DNA from: Flavobacterium luteum
GTDB taxonomy: Bacteria > Bacteroidota > Bacteroidia > Flavobacteriales > Flavobacteriaceae
NCBI RefSeq assembly: GCF_008806775.1
Contig: NZ_WAEM01000002.1
Location: forward strand, 310,001 to 374,000
Length of the DNA stretch: 64,000 bases
Direction of reading: 5' to 3'
Within the stretch, counting starts at the first letter, position 1; each line of letters starts with the position of its first letter. Below, one piece after another: positions 8,928 to 18,518 of this stretch. The notes beneath the pieces were generated by a model. The model was not told the DNA's origin, made no database searches, and was given only the letters and a program-made list of their open reading frames with translations. A program made the position numbers and the translations under genes.

Positions 8928-10433
8928 TTATTTTACTTCTTGCATTAGTTTTTTTATTAATGGCGATACTACAATTAATAATACTCCTGCAATTAACGCA
9001 TAAATTGCAAGTTGATAATAGCCTTCGGTGTAGCCGTGAAGTTTAGTAATTAATGTTGCATTTTCATCAGGCGAAGACATTCCTGCACCTAATAAACCAG
9101 CAACATATTGCCCATAAGCACTTGCTAAAAACCACATCCCCATCATCATTCCTGACAACCTTTTAGGAGATAATTTTGTCATAATTGACAATCCTATTGG
9201 GGATAAGCACAGTTCACCAAATGTTATTATTAAATAAGCAAAAGTAAAAACATTTAGAGAAGTAATTCCTTCTAAATTGGCAAAAAATCGCGTATAATAA
9301 AACACATAAAATGACAATGCTAAAAACAAAAATCCAATTCCAAATTTCATTACAGTGTTAGGTTCCACTTTCTTTTTTGCCATGACTAACCAAATTAATC
9401 CCAAAATTGGACTAAAGACAATTACAAATAAAGAATTAGAAGTATTGTTGATAATATTTGGATTTATTTCAAAAAATAAAAGTGAGCTATTCAAATTATT
9501 TTTGGCGAAAAGGGCTAATGAACCTCCGCTTTGCTCAAAGAAAGCCCAAAAGATAACCGAAAAAAGAATGAATATAAAGGCTGCAATTAATTTCTTTTGT
9601 GCTTTAATTTCTTTCTCTTTTATTGTTTCGTATATAAAATATAAAATCGCCAATGGACCAATGGTGTACATGAAATAATCCGTGTAATCCGTATTTTTTA
9701 TCATTATAAAAATTAATGGAATACTAATTAATGAGCCAACATAAACTGCAATCTCATTTATTGTCCTTTTAGATGAACTTAAATTCAACAAAGGAGAATC
9801 GCCTATTGGTCCCAAAGATTTTTTAATGATGATAAAAGTCACCAACCCAATAATCATTACTATTGCAGCTGATAAAAAAGCATAACTCCAACCATATTCT
9901 GGACTTGTACCTAGATAAACACAAACAGCTCCACCAAGCAATGCCCCAATATTGATTCCTGAATAAAACAACCCAAAACCAGCATCACGTCTGCTATCAC
10001 CTTCTTTATAAAGTTCTCCTACCATTGAAGAAATATTGGGCTTAAAAAACCCAGTTCCAATAATTGACAGCGTGATTCCTAAATAGAAAAATTCTTGTGG
10101 TGATAAAGCAATAATTAAATTCCCAAGAATCATAACTGTTGCTCCAAAAAGAAGTGATTTTTTAAAACCTAAAATTTTATCTGCAAAAATACCCCCAATA
10201 AATGTAAAAGCATATACAAAGGCCTGAATAGCTCCATATTTTAAATTGGATTCCTTATCCGATAAAGAGAGCCCTAAAAGCTGGTCTGCCATAAAAATGG
10301 TTAATACTCCTCGCATTCCATAAAAACAGAATCGCTCCCACATTTCTACTAAAAACAAATACCATAATTGTTTTGGATATTTGCCCTCAAAATTTTGAAT
10401 ATCTTCTAATGTTAATGCGGTTGTTTTAGTCAT
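8928..10433 (-). CDS. POT-family proton/oligopeptide symporter (second copy, 501 aa)
   Basis: Second di/tripeptide-proton symporter, 501 residues, with the canonical POT landmarks. These are FLVEMWERFCFYGMRGVLTIF, GTGFFKPNISSMVGELY, LFYSGINIGALLGG, FWAFFEQSGGSLALFA and LSPIGLSIMTKLSP. Its compact length is the usual 12-14-helix bacterial form. It starts 2 bases after the stop of the DPP-IV-like gene and stops 9 bases before the first POT copy, so the three are clearly co-transcribed. Tandem POT genes behind a dipeptidyl peptidase imply coupled peptide cleavage and uptake. The two copies differ considerably and may take different peptides (inference). Confidence 0.93.
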   Translation of the reverse strand: MTKTTALTLEDIQNFEGKYPKQLWYLFLVEMWERFCFYGMRGVLTIFMADQLLGLSLSDKESNLKYGAIQAFVYAFTFIGGIFADKILGFKKSLLFGATVMILGNLIIALSPQEFFYLGITLSIIGTGFFKPNISSMVGELYKEGDSRRDAGFGLFYSGINIGALLGGAVCVYLGTSPEYGWSYAFLSAAIVMIIGLVTFIIIKKSLGPIGDSPLLNLSSSKRTINEIAVYVGSLISIPLIFIMIKNTDYTDYFMYTIGPLAILYFIYETIKEKEIKAQKKLIAAFIFILFSVIFWAFFEQSGGSLALFAKNNLNSSLLFFEINPNIINNTSNSLFVIVFSPILGLIWLVMAKKKVEPNTVMKFGIGFLFLALSFYVFYYTRFFANLEGITSLNVFTFAYLIITFGELCLSPIGLSIMTKLSPKRLSGMMMGMWFLASAYGQYVAGLLGAGMSSPDENATLITKLHGYTEGYYQLAIYALIAGVLLIVVSPLIKKLMQEVK

Positions 10434-10435
10434 TT

Positions 10436-12613
10436 TTATAAATTTTCTTTAATAAAATTAGTCATCTTGTTGTACAATTGAATTCGGGTTTTACCACCAT
10501 AAATTCCATGATTTTTATCAGGATAAATTTGGGAATCAAACTGTTTATTAGCTTGAATTAATGCCTCCATCATTTGCATAGAATTTTGTAAGTGTACATT
10601 ATCATCCGCCGAACCATGTATCAGAAGAAATTTCCCTTTGAGTTTATCAACATGATTTATGGGTGAATTATCATCATAACCACTTGGGTTTTCTTGAGGG
10701 GTTTGCATGTATCGCTCCGTATAAATACTATCATAAAAACGCCAATTGGTTACAGGTGCAACAGCAATAGCCATTCTAAAAACATCTGCTCCTTTCAGTA
10801 GGCAATTAGAAGACATGAATCCGCCATAGCTCCATCCAAAAATTCCGATTCTCATTTTATCTACATAGGGATACCCTCCTAATACTTTTGCAGCGTCAAT
10901 TTGATCTTCTACTTCGTATTTTCCTAACTCTTTTTGAGTACATTTTTTAAATTCAGCTCCTTTAAATCCCGTACCTCTTCCGTCAATACAAGCGATAATA
11001 TATCCTTGTTCTGCCAGCATCATAAACCAATAATCATCCGTATTATTCCATTCGTTATTGACTTGTTGCGAACCAGGCCCTGAGTATTGGTACATAAATA
11101 CAGGATATTTTTTTGAAGCATCAAAATTCTTTGGCTTTATCATCCATGCATTCAATTCGTTTCCTTTTGGAGTTTTTAAAACAAAAAATTCTTTAGAAGG
11201 TAAATTATACGCTTTAAGTTTAGTTGATAATGCTGCGTTGTTTTCAATAACTTGAACTAATTTTCCTGATTTAGAATCATTTAATGTATAAGTTGTAGGC
11301 TGGGTTACACTAGAAAAAGTGGTAATAAAATATTGGAAATTCGGGCTAAAAGTTGCCGAGCTTGTTCCTGTATTTTGAGACAATCGCACTTTGTTTTTCC
11401 CATCAAGGCCAATTTTATAAATATCTCTATTAATAGAACCATTCTCTACCGACTGGTAAAAAATAGTTTTAGTTTTCTCATCAAAACCATAGTAAGAAGT
11501 TACTTCCCAGTTTCCTTTTGTTACTTGATTTTTTAATTTCCCTGTTTTATCGTATACATAAATGTGGTTGTGACCGTCTTTTTCAGAAGTCCAAATAAAG
11601 CTATTGTCTTTTAAAAAAGTTAAGTTATCGGTATCAATAAAATCAATATAGGCTTTGTCCTTTTCGTTAAGAACTACTTTGGTTGTTCCTGTAGTACTAT
11701 CAACAAACAATAAATCTAAATTGTCTTGGTGCCGATTTAATATTTTTGCTGATAAAAAATTAGAGTCATTAGTCCACTCAATTCTTGGAATGTAGAAATC
11801 ATTGTATTTTGAAAGATCTATTTCTTTAGTTGAAACACCAGCAACATCATAAATATGCAAAGAAACCAATGAGTTTTTTTCACCTGCTTTCGGATATTTA
11901 AAGGTTTCAATAGTTGGATACAAGTCTTTTCTAAACATCGACATCGAAAATTCAGGCACTTGACTTTCATCAAAACGGATATACGCAATTTTTTTACTGT
12001 CGGCACTCCAATCGAAAGCTTTTACAAAAGCAAATTCTTCTTCATAAACCCAATCTGTGATTCCGTTTATAATTGCATTTTTCTTTCCGTCAGCTGTCAT
12101 TTGGACTGATTTTTTTGTCGCAATATCATATACAAAAAGATTGTTTTCTTTGGCATAAGCAATCTTTGTCCCATCAGGAGAGAATGCAGGTTCTTGAATT
12201 TGAAAATCGAATAGTTTGGTCAATTCTTTAGTTGTAGTATTGTATAAATAATAATCGGCAGTAAACGAATAACGGTAAATTTGATTGGTATTGTTTGCAA
12301 TTAAAATCATTTTTTCATCAGAATTGAAAGTATAGCTATCAATACCATCAGCTAATTCTTTTTGGTCTTTAGTATCTATAAGTGTGGCTACTTTTTTTAA
12401 GTTGGCAAAATCATATAAGTCTATTTGCATACTTCTCGAAGCTCTGTCAAAATTAAGTACCGTATATTGATTGGTGTTTTTCATAGACTGCAATTCGTCC
12501 ATTCCTTTGGCTCGAAAAGCACCTGAATAAATTCCTTCGACAGTTATTTTTTGTTGGGCAACAACCGAAAAACTCAATAAAAAAAGAATACAAATAATAT
12601 TGATTGATCTCAT
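10436..12613 (-). CDS. Dipeptidyl peptidase IV-like S9 peptidase, exported
   Basis: Prolyl-oligopeptidase-clan serine peptidase of 725 residues that removes N-terminal dipeptides, typically X-Pro. A signal peptide (SINIICILFLLSFSVVAQQ) directs it to the periplasm. Residues about 40-460 form the beta-propeller (DPPIV_N), including the WVYEEEF motif whose Glu pair anchors the substrate N-terminus in DPP-IV enzymes. Residues about 500-725 form the alpha/beta-hydrolase with the nucleophile elbow GWSYGG, the acid in GSADDNVH and the His in KNHGIYG. All catalytic elements are intact. It is the first gene of the leftward operon with two POT transporters, so released dipeptides would be imported directly. 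The DPP-IV assignment is strong from the Glu motif and active site. Confidence 0.92.
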   Translation of the reverse strand: MRSINIICILFLLSFSVVAQQKITVEGIYSGAFRAKGMDELQSMKNTNQYTVLNFDRASRSMQIDLYDFANLKKVATLIDTKDQKELADGIDSYTFNSDEKMILIANNTNQIYRYSFTADYYLYNTTTKELTKLFDFQIQEPAFSPDGTKIAYAKENNLFVYDIATKKSVQMTADGKKNAIINGITDWVYEEEFAFVKAFDWSADSKKIAYIRFDESQVPEFSMSMFRKDLYPTIETFKYPKAGEKNSLVSLHIYDVAGVSTKEIDLSKYNDFYIPRIEWTNDSNFLSAKILNRHQDNLDLLFVDSTTGTTKVVLNEKDKAYIDFIDTDNLTFLKDNSFIWTSEKDGHNHIYVYDKTGKLKNQVTKGNWEVTSYYGFDEKTKTIFYQSVENGSINRDIYKIGLDGKNKVRLSQNTGTSSATFSPNFQYFITTFSSVTQPTTYTLNDSKSGKLVQVIENNAALSTKLKAYNLPSKEFFVLKTPKGNELNAWMIKPKNFDASKKYPVFMYQYSGPGSQQVNNEWNNTDDYWFMMLAEQGYIIACIDGRGTGFKGAEFKKCTQKELGKYEVEDQIDAAKVLGGYPYVDKMRIGIFGWSYGGFMSSNCLLKGADVFRMAIAVAPVTNWRFYDSIYTERYMQTPQENPSGYDDNSPINHVDKLKGKFLLIHGSADDNVHLQNSMQMMEALIQANKQFDSQIYPDKNHGIYGGKTRIQLYNKMTNFIKENL

Positions 12614-12748
12614 AGATTATAGTTAAATATAAAAGTTGTCAATTTTAGTGAAAAATTTACACATAATGACACTATTTTGTGTTAAAAGCGGATTTTAAAA
12701 AAATGGTCATCATTTCAATTTAATAAATCCTTTTTCAATTTTAAACAA

Positions 12749-13945
12749 CTACAAATAACTCAGCCACCATTTTTCTTTGTGTGCAGTTTTATAGCCATCA
12801 TACCATTTACAGATTGGAAATAAAATAAGAATTACAACAATCCAAATTATATAGACCATCTTCAAACCAAAACCATCAGTAGTTACAACTCCTAAAAATG
12901 GAATATTGTATTTCGTTGAAAAATCATAAATAGCTGCAATAGAATGTCCATTGATGAAATAATTTATTAAAGCAAAAAAATGAATCAAGAACAAATGAAG
13001 AATATAATAAAAGAAAGCTGTTCTTCCAAAAACCACCATTGTATTGGTAAATCGGTTTTCAATTTTCTCTAAAAATGATAATGCAAATAATGCCATTCCA
13101 ATAGTGATGGCCATGTAAAGTAACGATGGGGGGTATTTTTGCACATTTAGAAATGATAAAAAAGTATAAAAATTATTTTGTTGGTATTGCCACGGCAAAG
13201 GGTCTCCATAGATATTAATTCCGCGAAGAATGATAAATAACACCAACAAAACTATTCCTAATTGTTTAAGGAGTTTGGTTCTTTGAGCCAATGAAAACTC
13301 TGGAGTGAATAATTTCCCTAAACAATATCCCAGCATCATCAATCCTGTCCAAGGCAAGAAAGGGTAAAAAATAAAAGCCGAATGATTGGCATTTATGGGA
13401 TAAAAAACAGCATGACCATGATGCAGCAAATCCCACCAAAAACCTGCTTTAAAACCCGAAACAGCTTCTGGAAAATCCAATAAATTATGACCTAAAACTA
13501 TCAATAACCCGATGCCGAGAATAAAATTGTAAGGTAATTTAATTAAAAAACCTAGGATAAACATACTTATGCCAATAGTCCAAATAACTTGAAAAATTTG
13601 TAAAGGATAATTCGGGTTGAATGTCCATGCAAAATTTACAATTGCAAATTCAACAAAGATAAGCCACAAACCACGCTTGAATAAAAAAACACTTAATTCG
13701 CTTTTAGTTTTGCGTAAACTTTGCAAATAAATAGAAGTTCCTGAAAGAAATACAAAAGTTGGAGCACAAAAATGAGTGATAAATCTTGTAAAAAATAACG
13801 CAGGCGTAGTCGTTTCTAGATTTAAAGGATCGTCTGTCCATGCTGTAATATGAAAATAATCTCTCACATGATCTAGTGCCATAAGTACCATTGCTATTCC
13901 CCTAAGAATATCAATAGATTGAATTCTTTTTTGAATGATCTCCAT
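12749..13945 (-). CDS. DUF1624/HGSNAT-like multi-helix membrane acyltransferase
   Basis: A 398-residue integral membrane protein of the DUF1624 / heparan-alpha-glucosaminide N-acetyltransferase-like group. The start is the ATG at 13945, because the longer frame begins at a TTG that lies inside a promoter element. The N-terminus RIQSIDILRGIAMVLMALDHVRDYFH carries the family signature (S-x-D-x-RG and a membrane HxR). About ten hydrophobic helices follow. The HFCAPTFVFLSG and PWTGLMMLGYCLGK motifs support the family. The acceptor is unknown; members are presumed to acylate sugars or cell-envelope groups. It is transcribed alone, divergent from mvaA. Confidence 0.82.
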   Translation of the reverse strand: MEIIQKRIQSIDILRGIAMVLMALDHVRDYFHITAWTDDPLNLETTTPALFFTRFITHFCAPTFVFLSGTSIYLQSLRKTKSELSVFLFKRGLWLIFVEFAIVNFAWTFNPNYPLQIFQVIWTIGISMFILGFLIKLPYNFILGIGLLIVLGHNLLDFPEAVSGFKAGFWWDLLHHGHAVFYPINANHSAFIFYPFLPWTGLMMLGYCLGKLFTPEFSLAQRTKLLKQLGIVLLVLFIILRGINIYGDPLPWQYQQNNFYTFLSFLNVQKYPPSLLYMAITIGMALFALSFLEKIENRFTNTMVVFGRTAFFYYILHLFLIHFFALINYFINGHSIAAIYDFSTKYNIPFLGVVTTDGFGLKMVYIIWIVVILILFPICKWYDGYKTAHKEKWWLSYL

Positions 13946-13966
13946 AGTTATGTTTTTAATTACAAT

Positions 13967-13974
13967 CAAATATA
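13967..13974 (-). promoter_or_regulatory. -7 promoter element (TATATTTG) of the DUF1624 gene
   Basis: Reads TATATTTG on the minus strand, 21 bases before the ATG at 13945. It matches TAnnTTTG and fixes the start downstream of the TTG at 13969. The divergent mvaA -7 element is less than 20 bases away. Confidence 0.6.
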
Positions 13975-13992
13975 ACTAATAAATCTAAACCG

Positions 13993-14000
13993 TATCTTTG
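13993..14000 (+). promoter_or_regulatory. -7 promoter element (TATCTTTG) of mvaA
   Basis: TATCTTTG followed by C fits TAnnTTTG and lies 25 bases before the mvaA ATG at 14026. It is back-to-back with the DUF1624 promoter. No clear -33 box is visible. Confidence 0.6.
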
Positions 14001-14025
14001 CTATCAAATTATTTAAAAATTGAGC

Positions 14026-15342
14026 ATGACCAACACTGTTTCAGGATTTTCCAAATTATCCAAAGAAGAAAAAATTAATTGGGTTGCCAAAGAATATTTC
14101 TCTAATCCTTCAGAAGCTATTTCATTAATTAAAAGGTATTGGAATGCTGACGAAAAACTGCAACAACTACATGACGAATTTATCGAAAACACTTTAACTA
14201 ATTTTTATTTGCCACTTGGTGTTGCTCCAAATTTCATAATCAACGGAAAAAAGTATACGATTCCTATGGCTATTGAGGAAAGTTCTGTTGTGGCTGCCGC
14301 ATCAAAATCGGCAAAATTTTGGTCGACCCGTGGCGGATTTAAAACTACTGTTTTAAACACCGAAAAAATTGGTCAAGTTCATTTTATATATACTGGCGAC
14401 ACTTTAAAACTAGAACAATTCTTTTTAGCAATTAAAGAAAAATGCATCGCAGCTACCGAAGGCATTACTAAAAACATGCAAAAGCGTGGCGGTGGAATTC
14501 TAGATATTGAACTTAAAAACAAAACCCATTTAATAGATAATTACTATCAATTGCATACGACTTTTGAAACCAAAGATTCAATGGGAGCCAATTTTATCAA
14601 TTCATGTTTAGAACAATTTGCTAAAACATTGAAAGAAGAAGCGCTTTTGAATGAAACCTTTTCAGAAGAAGAAAAAAACATTCAAATTGTGATGAGTATT
14701 TTGTCTAATTATGTTCCTAACTGTATTGTTCGAGCCGAAGTTTCTTGTAAAGTTTCTGAATTAGCCGAAAAGAAAATTGAAAATCCTCAAGACTTTGCCG
14801 AAAAATTCGTGAGAGCGGTTCAAATCGCCGAGGTCGAACCTTTTCGAGCGGTAACCCACAACAAAGGAATCATGAACGGAGTTGACGCTGTAGTGCTGGC
14901 GACGGGCAATGATTTTCGTGCTGTAGAAGCTGGAATTCATGCTTATGCTGCCAGAAATGGTCAGTATTCGAGTTTGTCACATGCTAAAATTGAAAATGAA
15001 GTTTTTAGCTTTTGGATGGAAATCCCATTGGCATTAGGAACCGTTGGCGGATTAACTTCGTTGCATCCATTGGTGAAATTTTGTTTAGAAATGCTTGAAA
15101 AACCAAATGCAAAGGAACTAATGCAAATTGTTGCGGTTGCTGGTTTGGCTCAGAATTTTGCAGCTTTGCGGTCTTTAACTACTACAGGAATTCAGGAAGG
15201 ACACATGAAGATGCACTTGAATAACATTATTAATCAATTTGAAGCTACTATTGAGGAACGAGTCTTGGTAACTAATTTTTTCAAGCACAATATAGTTTCA
15301 CATGCTGCTGTCGTTGATTTTATTGAAAACTTAAGAAAATAA
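14026..15342 (+). CDS. mvaA: Hydroxymethylglutaryl-CoA reductase, class II
   Basis: Class II (bacterial) HMG-CoA reductase, 438 residues, interconverting HMG-CoA and mevalonate in isoprenoid synthesis. The ATG at 14026 was chosen over a TTG two codons upstream. Catalytic positions known for the family are all visible: the Glu in MAIEESSVVAAAS, the Lys in HNKGIMNGVDAV, the Asp in VVLATGNDFRA and the C-terminal His in GIQEGHMKMH. The NAD-binding region holds LALGTVGGLTSLHP. The next gene, a GYDIA-type GHMP kinase, follows after 4 bases, consistent with a mevalonate-pathway pair. Class II enzymes were first known as degradative, but in Bacteroidota this form serves biosynthesis (family knowledge). 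Confidence 0.94.
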   Translation: MTNTVSGFSKLSKEEKINWVAKEYFSNPSEAISLIKRYWNADEKLQQLHDEFIENTLTNFYLPLGVAPNFIINGKKYTIPMAIEESSVVAAASKSAKFWSTRGGFKTTVLNTEKIGQVHFIYTGDTLKLEQFFLAIKEKCIAATEGITKNMQKRGGGILDIELKNKTHLIDNYYQLHTTFETKDSMGANFINSCLEQFAKTLKEEALLNETFSEEEKNIQIVMSILSNYVPNCIVRAEVSCKVSELAEKKIENPQDFAEKFVRAVQIAEVEPFRAVTHNKGIMNGVDAVVLATGNDFRAVEAGIHAYAARNGQYSSLSHAKIENEVFSFWMEIPLALGTVGGLTSLHPLVKFCLEMLEKPNAKELMQIVAVAGLAQNFAALRSLTTTGIQEGHMKMHLNNIINQFEATIEERVLVTNFFKHNIVSHAAVVDFIENLRK

Positions 15343-15346
15343 AACG

Positions 15347-16258
15347 TTGAAAAAAAGATTCTATAGCAACGGAAAACTATTAATTACAGGAGAATATGTC
15401 GTTTTAGATGGCGCTAAAGCCCTTGCCTTACCAACAAAATTTGGTCAGGATTTGATTGTTGAAGAAGGAAAAAATAAAGAAATTGTTTGGAAAAGTTTTG
15501 ATAAAGACAAAAGTATTTGGTTTAATGAAATCATTTTATTTTCTGAAATTATAGAAAAAACTACTTTCGAAAATCTGCCTGAAAAAAATACGTTAATTGC
15601 CATTTTGCACGAAGCGTTTCTATTGAATGCTGATTACCTCAATTTTTCAGAAGGATACAACATAACAACCCATCTGACTTTTCCTAAATTTTGGGGTTTA
15701 GGCACTTCTTCCACTCTTATAAACAATATAGCACAATGGATCAACATTGATGCGTTTGCTTTACTAAACAACAGTTTTGGAGGCAGTGGTTATGATATTG
15801 CTTGCGCTCAAAACAATACGCCTATTCTCTATCAACTAGAACGCGGAAAACCAATTATAACATCTGTAGTTTTTAATCCTAGTTTTACCAACCAATTGTA
15901 TTTTGTTTATCTCAACAAAAAACAAAGTAGCAAAAATGCGATTGCCTCTTATTATAAGAAACAAAATGATATTGTTCCATTCATTACTAAAATAAATACC
16001 ATTACGAATTCAGTACTACTATCAAAGGAAATTGAATCGTTTGTTTCAGAAATTGAAAATCACGAAACAATTCTAAGTGAAATTTTAGAAACAAAAACTG
16101 CAAAAGAAACATTATTTTCAGATTTCTCAGGAACGATTAAAAGTCTTGGTGCTTGGGGAGGTGATTTTGTTTTGGTAGTTTCAAAAGAAAATCCTTCAGT
16201 TTATTTTAAAGGAAAAGGCTATGAAACAATTCTAAGTTACGAAGAAATGATTTTATAA
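15347..16258 (+). CDS. GYDIA-type GHMP kinase (mevalonate-pathway kinase candidate)
   Basis: A 303-residue GHMP-superfamily small-molecule kinase. The only plausible start is TTG at 15347, 4 bases after the mvaA stop. It gives MKKRFYSNGKLLITGEYVVLDGAKAL, the typical mevalonate/phosphomevalonate kinase N-terminus. The phosphate-binding loop is FPKFWGLGTSSTLI (residues about 105-118), and GSGYDIACA is the motif that names the subgroup. The C-terminal SLGAWGGDF loop matches the GHMP C-domain. Pairing with HMG-CoA reductase suggests phosphorylation of mevalonate or phosphomevalonate, but the exact substrate is not proven by sequence. It ends just before a strong bidirectional terminator. Confidence 0.85.
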   Translation: MKKRFYSNGKLLITGEYVVLDGAKALALPTKFGQDLIVEEGKNKEIVWKSFDKDKSIWFNEIILFSEIIEKTTFENLPEKNTLIAILHEAFLLNADYLNFSEGYNITTHLTFPKFWGLGTSSTLINNIAQWINIDAFALLNNSFGGSGYDIACAQNNTPILYQLERGKPIITSVVFNPSFTNQLYFVYLNKKQSSKNAIASYYKKQNDIVPFITKINTITNSVLLSKEIESFVSEIENHETILSEILETKTAKETLFSDFSGTIKSLGAWGGDFVLVVSKENPSVYFKGKGYETILSYEEMIL

Positions 16259-16260
16259 AA

Positions 16261-16297
16261 AAATCCCGACAAGTCATAAAACGAGTCGGGATTTTTT
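16261..16297. terminator. Bidirectional rho-independent terminator
   Basis: AAATCCCGAC (16261-16270) pairs with GTCGGG plus ATTT (16285-16293), followed by a T-run on the plus strand and preceded by an A-run. It separates the convergent GHMP kinase and peptidylprolyl isomerase genes. Confidence 0.85.
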
Positions 16298-16313
16298 ATT
16301 GAATAAATTGAAT

Positions 16314-18410
16314 TTAATAATTAAACTGAGCTCTATTGTCTTCTATATCGGCCTCAGCTTTTAAAGCTGGAATTACTCGACCTGAATAAGAAGAAGTTTG
16401 TGATTTTACTTTAGCAATATAATCGGTATGGTTTTTTAAAACTGGAGCTTTTGTTACCAATTTAGTTTGAATTACGAATACTCCAGAATTTCCTTCAATT
16501 GGAGCAGATAATTTATTTACTGCCGAAGCGAATGCAATACCAACAACTTTTTTCTCTTGACCAACATTTGGTAAATTTGCATTTTCAAGATTTACATCTA
16601 AAGCTTGCTGTACCGTTGTCGCATTTGATTTTGCAATAGCCGCTAATGAAGTTCCTTTCATTTTCGCAGTGATTAAAGCGGCTTTTTTCTTGTTTCTAAG
16701 AATTGGTTCAATTCCTGGTCGAGCATCATCAATAGGTGTTAATCCTTTCTCGTGAACTTTCTTTAGTTTAGCAATAATGTTACCAACATTAGCAATTTCA
16801 AAACGTTTTACGTCACCAACTTTCGTTTTATTTTCGAAAGCCCATCTTATAATTTGTCTTTGGTTTCCTGCGCTACCAAAACTTTCGTCCATAGCTTTTA
16901 CTTTTACAGCTGGATTTACAGTTAACTTAGCTTCTTTAGCTACTTTTTCGAAATCTTTTTCGTTAGCATCCATTTCAAACTTAACTGCCGATTGGTAAAT
17001 TTTATCCGTTGTAGCATCTGAAGGTTCTATTTTTTGAGCAATTGTAGCTAAACGAACACCGTCTTGTTTGTCAGTAATATTAATGATATGAAAACCGAAA
17101 TCAGTTTCTACCAAACCTATTTTACCTACAGGATTATTGAATACAAAATCATTAAAAGGTTTTACCATCTGTCCTGGAGAAAAATAACCCAAATCACCCC
17201 CTTGTTGTGAAGAAGAATCATCAGAATTAGAGAAAGCCATCATTAAAAAACTAGAAGGATTGGCTTGAATTTGAGCGAATAACATTTCTGCTTTTGCTTT
17301 TGCTTGTTCTTTAGTTCTTTTCTCTTTTTTGTTGGGCACTTGCGTTCCTTCATAACTAATCAAGATGTGGCTTGCTTTTGCATTAATCCCTGCTTTTCTT
17401 CCTAAAGATTTAGTGATGCAGTAGTATTCGCCCTTCATATAAGGACCGTAAATTTCTCCTTGAGGTAAATTATACAATTGTTCAGCGCTTTCTGCTGGCA
17501 AATCTTTTTTAGCAACATAGGTCGAATCATATGGGAGATCCGAATTTTCATTTACAAATTCAACTGTATTTACCGCTTCTCTAAATCCTGGTAAAGTATC
17601 GTTTTTAGCAGTTGCTTGATTGTAAATTATTCTGGTGTTTAATAATGAATTAACAGTAGTCTTTACTTCGTTTTCGTCTTGAGCTGAAGCTTTATCTGCT
17701 ATTAAAACATATTCAATCTCACGAGATTCTTCGGCTTTGTATTTTTTCTCGTTTTTCTTCATGTAATCTGTAATTTCAGCATCTGAAACTTTTACATCCG
17801 TATCTTTTATAGATGAAAACAAAACGGAAACAAAATCAAAATTTACTTTATTGGCCTCCATTTCATATTTAAACTTTCCTTCACTTTCAGTTGTGAACAT
17901 ACCTGCTTTTACCAACGTGTTGTATATTTGATATTTAGAATTAAGATCAGCATCTTTTTCTCTATCTTTTACATATTGTGCTTGCTCTGGATTCGATTTA
18001 AAATATTCTTTAAATTTAGCCAAATCAAAAACACCTTTGGTTTGAAACATTGGATTTTGTCCTATATTTTGATCGGCTTTAAATGCTTCAAGAATGTGTT
18101 TTTCTCCAGCTCTAAGACCTAACTTATCAAACTCAGCAGACAATAAAGCAATTGAAACTTCTTGATCCCAAACTCTATTTGCTGCCTGTGTAGCTGTCAT
18201 TCCTTGCTGACCACTTTTCTCGACATTACTCACTTTGATTCTAAAATCTTCAAACGAAATATCTTTTCCGTTTATGGATCCTACATCTTTCGAAGAGCTT
18301 CTAAAACCACCACTGTTAAATAAATCTCCAATGATGAATGCTAATAAACAAAAGCCAATAACGAGTATCAGAAGAAGTGAACGTTGTCTAATTTTTTGTA
18401 AAACTGCCAT
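16314..18410 (-). CDS. PpiD/SurA-like peptidylprolyl isomerase, membrane-anchored
   Basis: Periplasmic folding factor of 698 residues anchored by one N-terminal helix (LLLILVIGFCLLAFIIGDLF). The ATG at 18410 (MAVLQKIRQRS) was chosen, since the upstream codons back to 18452 do not resemble the family. A SurA_N-type chaperone domain covers residues about 35-330. A parvulin domain at about 345-455 shows KASHILISYEG, SDDSSSQQGGDLGYFSPGQMVKPF and VETDFGFHIINI. A second, weaker C-terminal domain follows. The layout equals PpiD (N-terminal anchor, SurA-like, parvulin). It lies downstream of the CNNM/CBS gene, in the cluster with lptC and an outer-membrane barrel, consistent with envelope protein folding. 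Confidence 0.9.
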   Translation of the reverse strand: MAVLQKIRQRSLLLILVIGFCLLAFIIGDLFNSGGFRSSSKDVGSINGKDISFEDFRIKVSNVEKSGQQGMTATQAANRVWDQEVSIALLSAEFDKLGLRAGEKHILEAFKADQNIGQNPMFQTKGVFDLAKFKEYFKSNPEQAQYVKDREKDADLNSKYQIYNTLVKAGMFTTESEGKFKYEMEANKVNFDFVSVLFSSIKDTDVKVSDAEITDYMKKNEKKYKAEESREIEYVLIADKASAQDENEVKTTVNSLLNTRIIYNQATAKNDTLPGFREAVNTVEFVNENSDLPYDSTYVAKKDLPAESAEQLYNLPQGEIYGPYMKGEYYCITKSLGRKAGINAKASHILISYEGTQVPNKKEKRTKEQAKAKAEMLFAQIQANPSSFLMMAFSNSDDSSSQQGGDLGYFSPGQMVKPFNDFVFNNPVGKIGLVETDFGFHIINITDKQDGVRLATIAQKIEPSDATTDKIYQSAVKFEMDANEKDFEKVAKEAKLTVNPAVKVKAMDESFGSAGNQRQIIRWAFENKTKVGDVKRFEIANVGNIIAKLKKVHEKGLTPIDDARPGIEPILRNKKKAALITAKMKGTSLAAIAKSNATTVQQALDVNLENANLPNVGQEKKVVGIAFASAVNKLSAPIEGNSGVFVIQTKLVTKAPVLKNHTDYIAKVKSQTSSYSGRVIPALKAEADIEDNRAQFNY

Positions 18411-18518
18411 TTTTATTGTTGTTAATTTTAATTTCAGTTTGCGAAAATACAATTATCTATTTAATATCCATAACTGTATAGTTATAATTTTCAATAATTT
18501 TAATTCTTTTCTGAAAAA

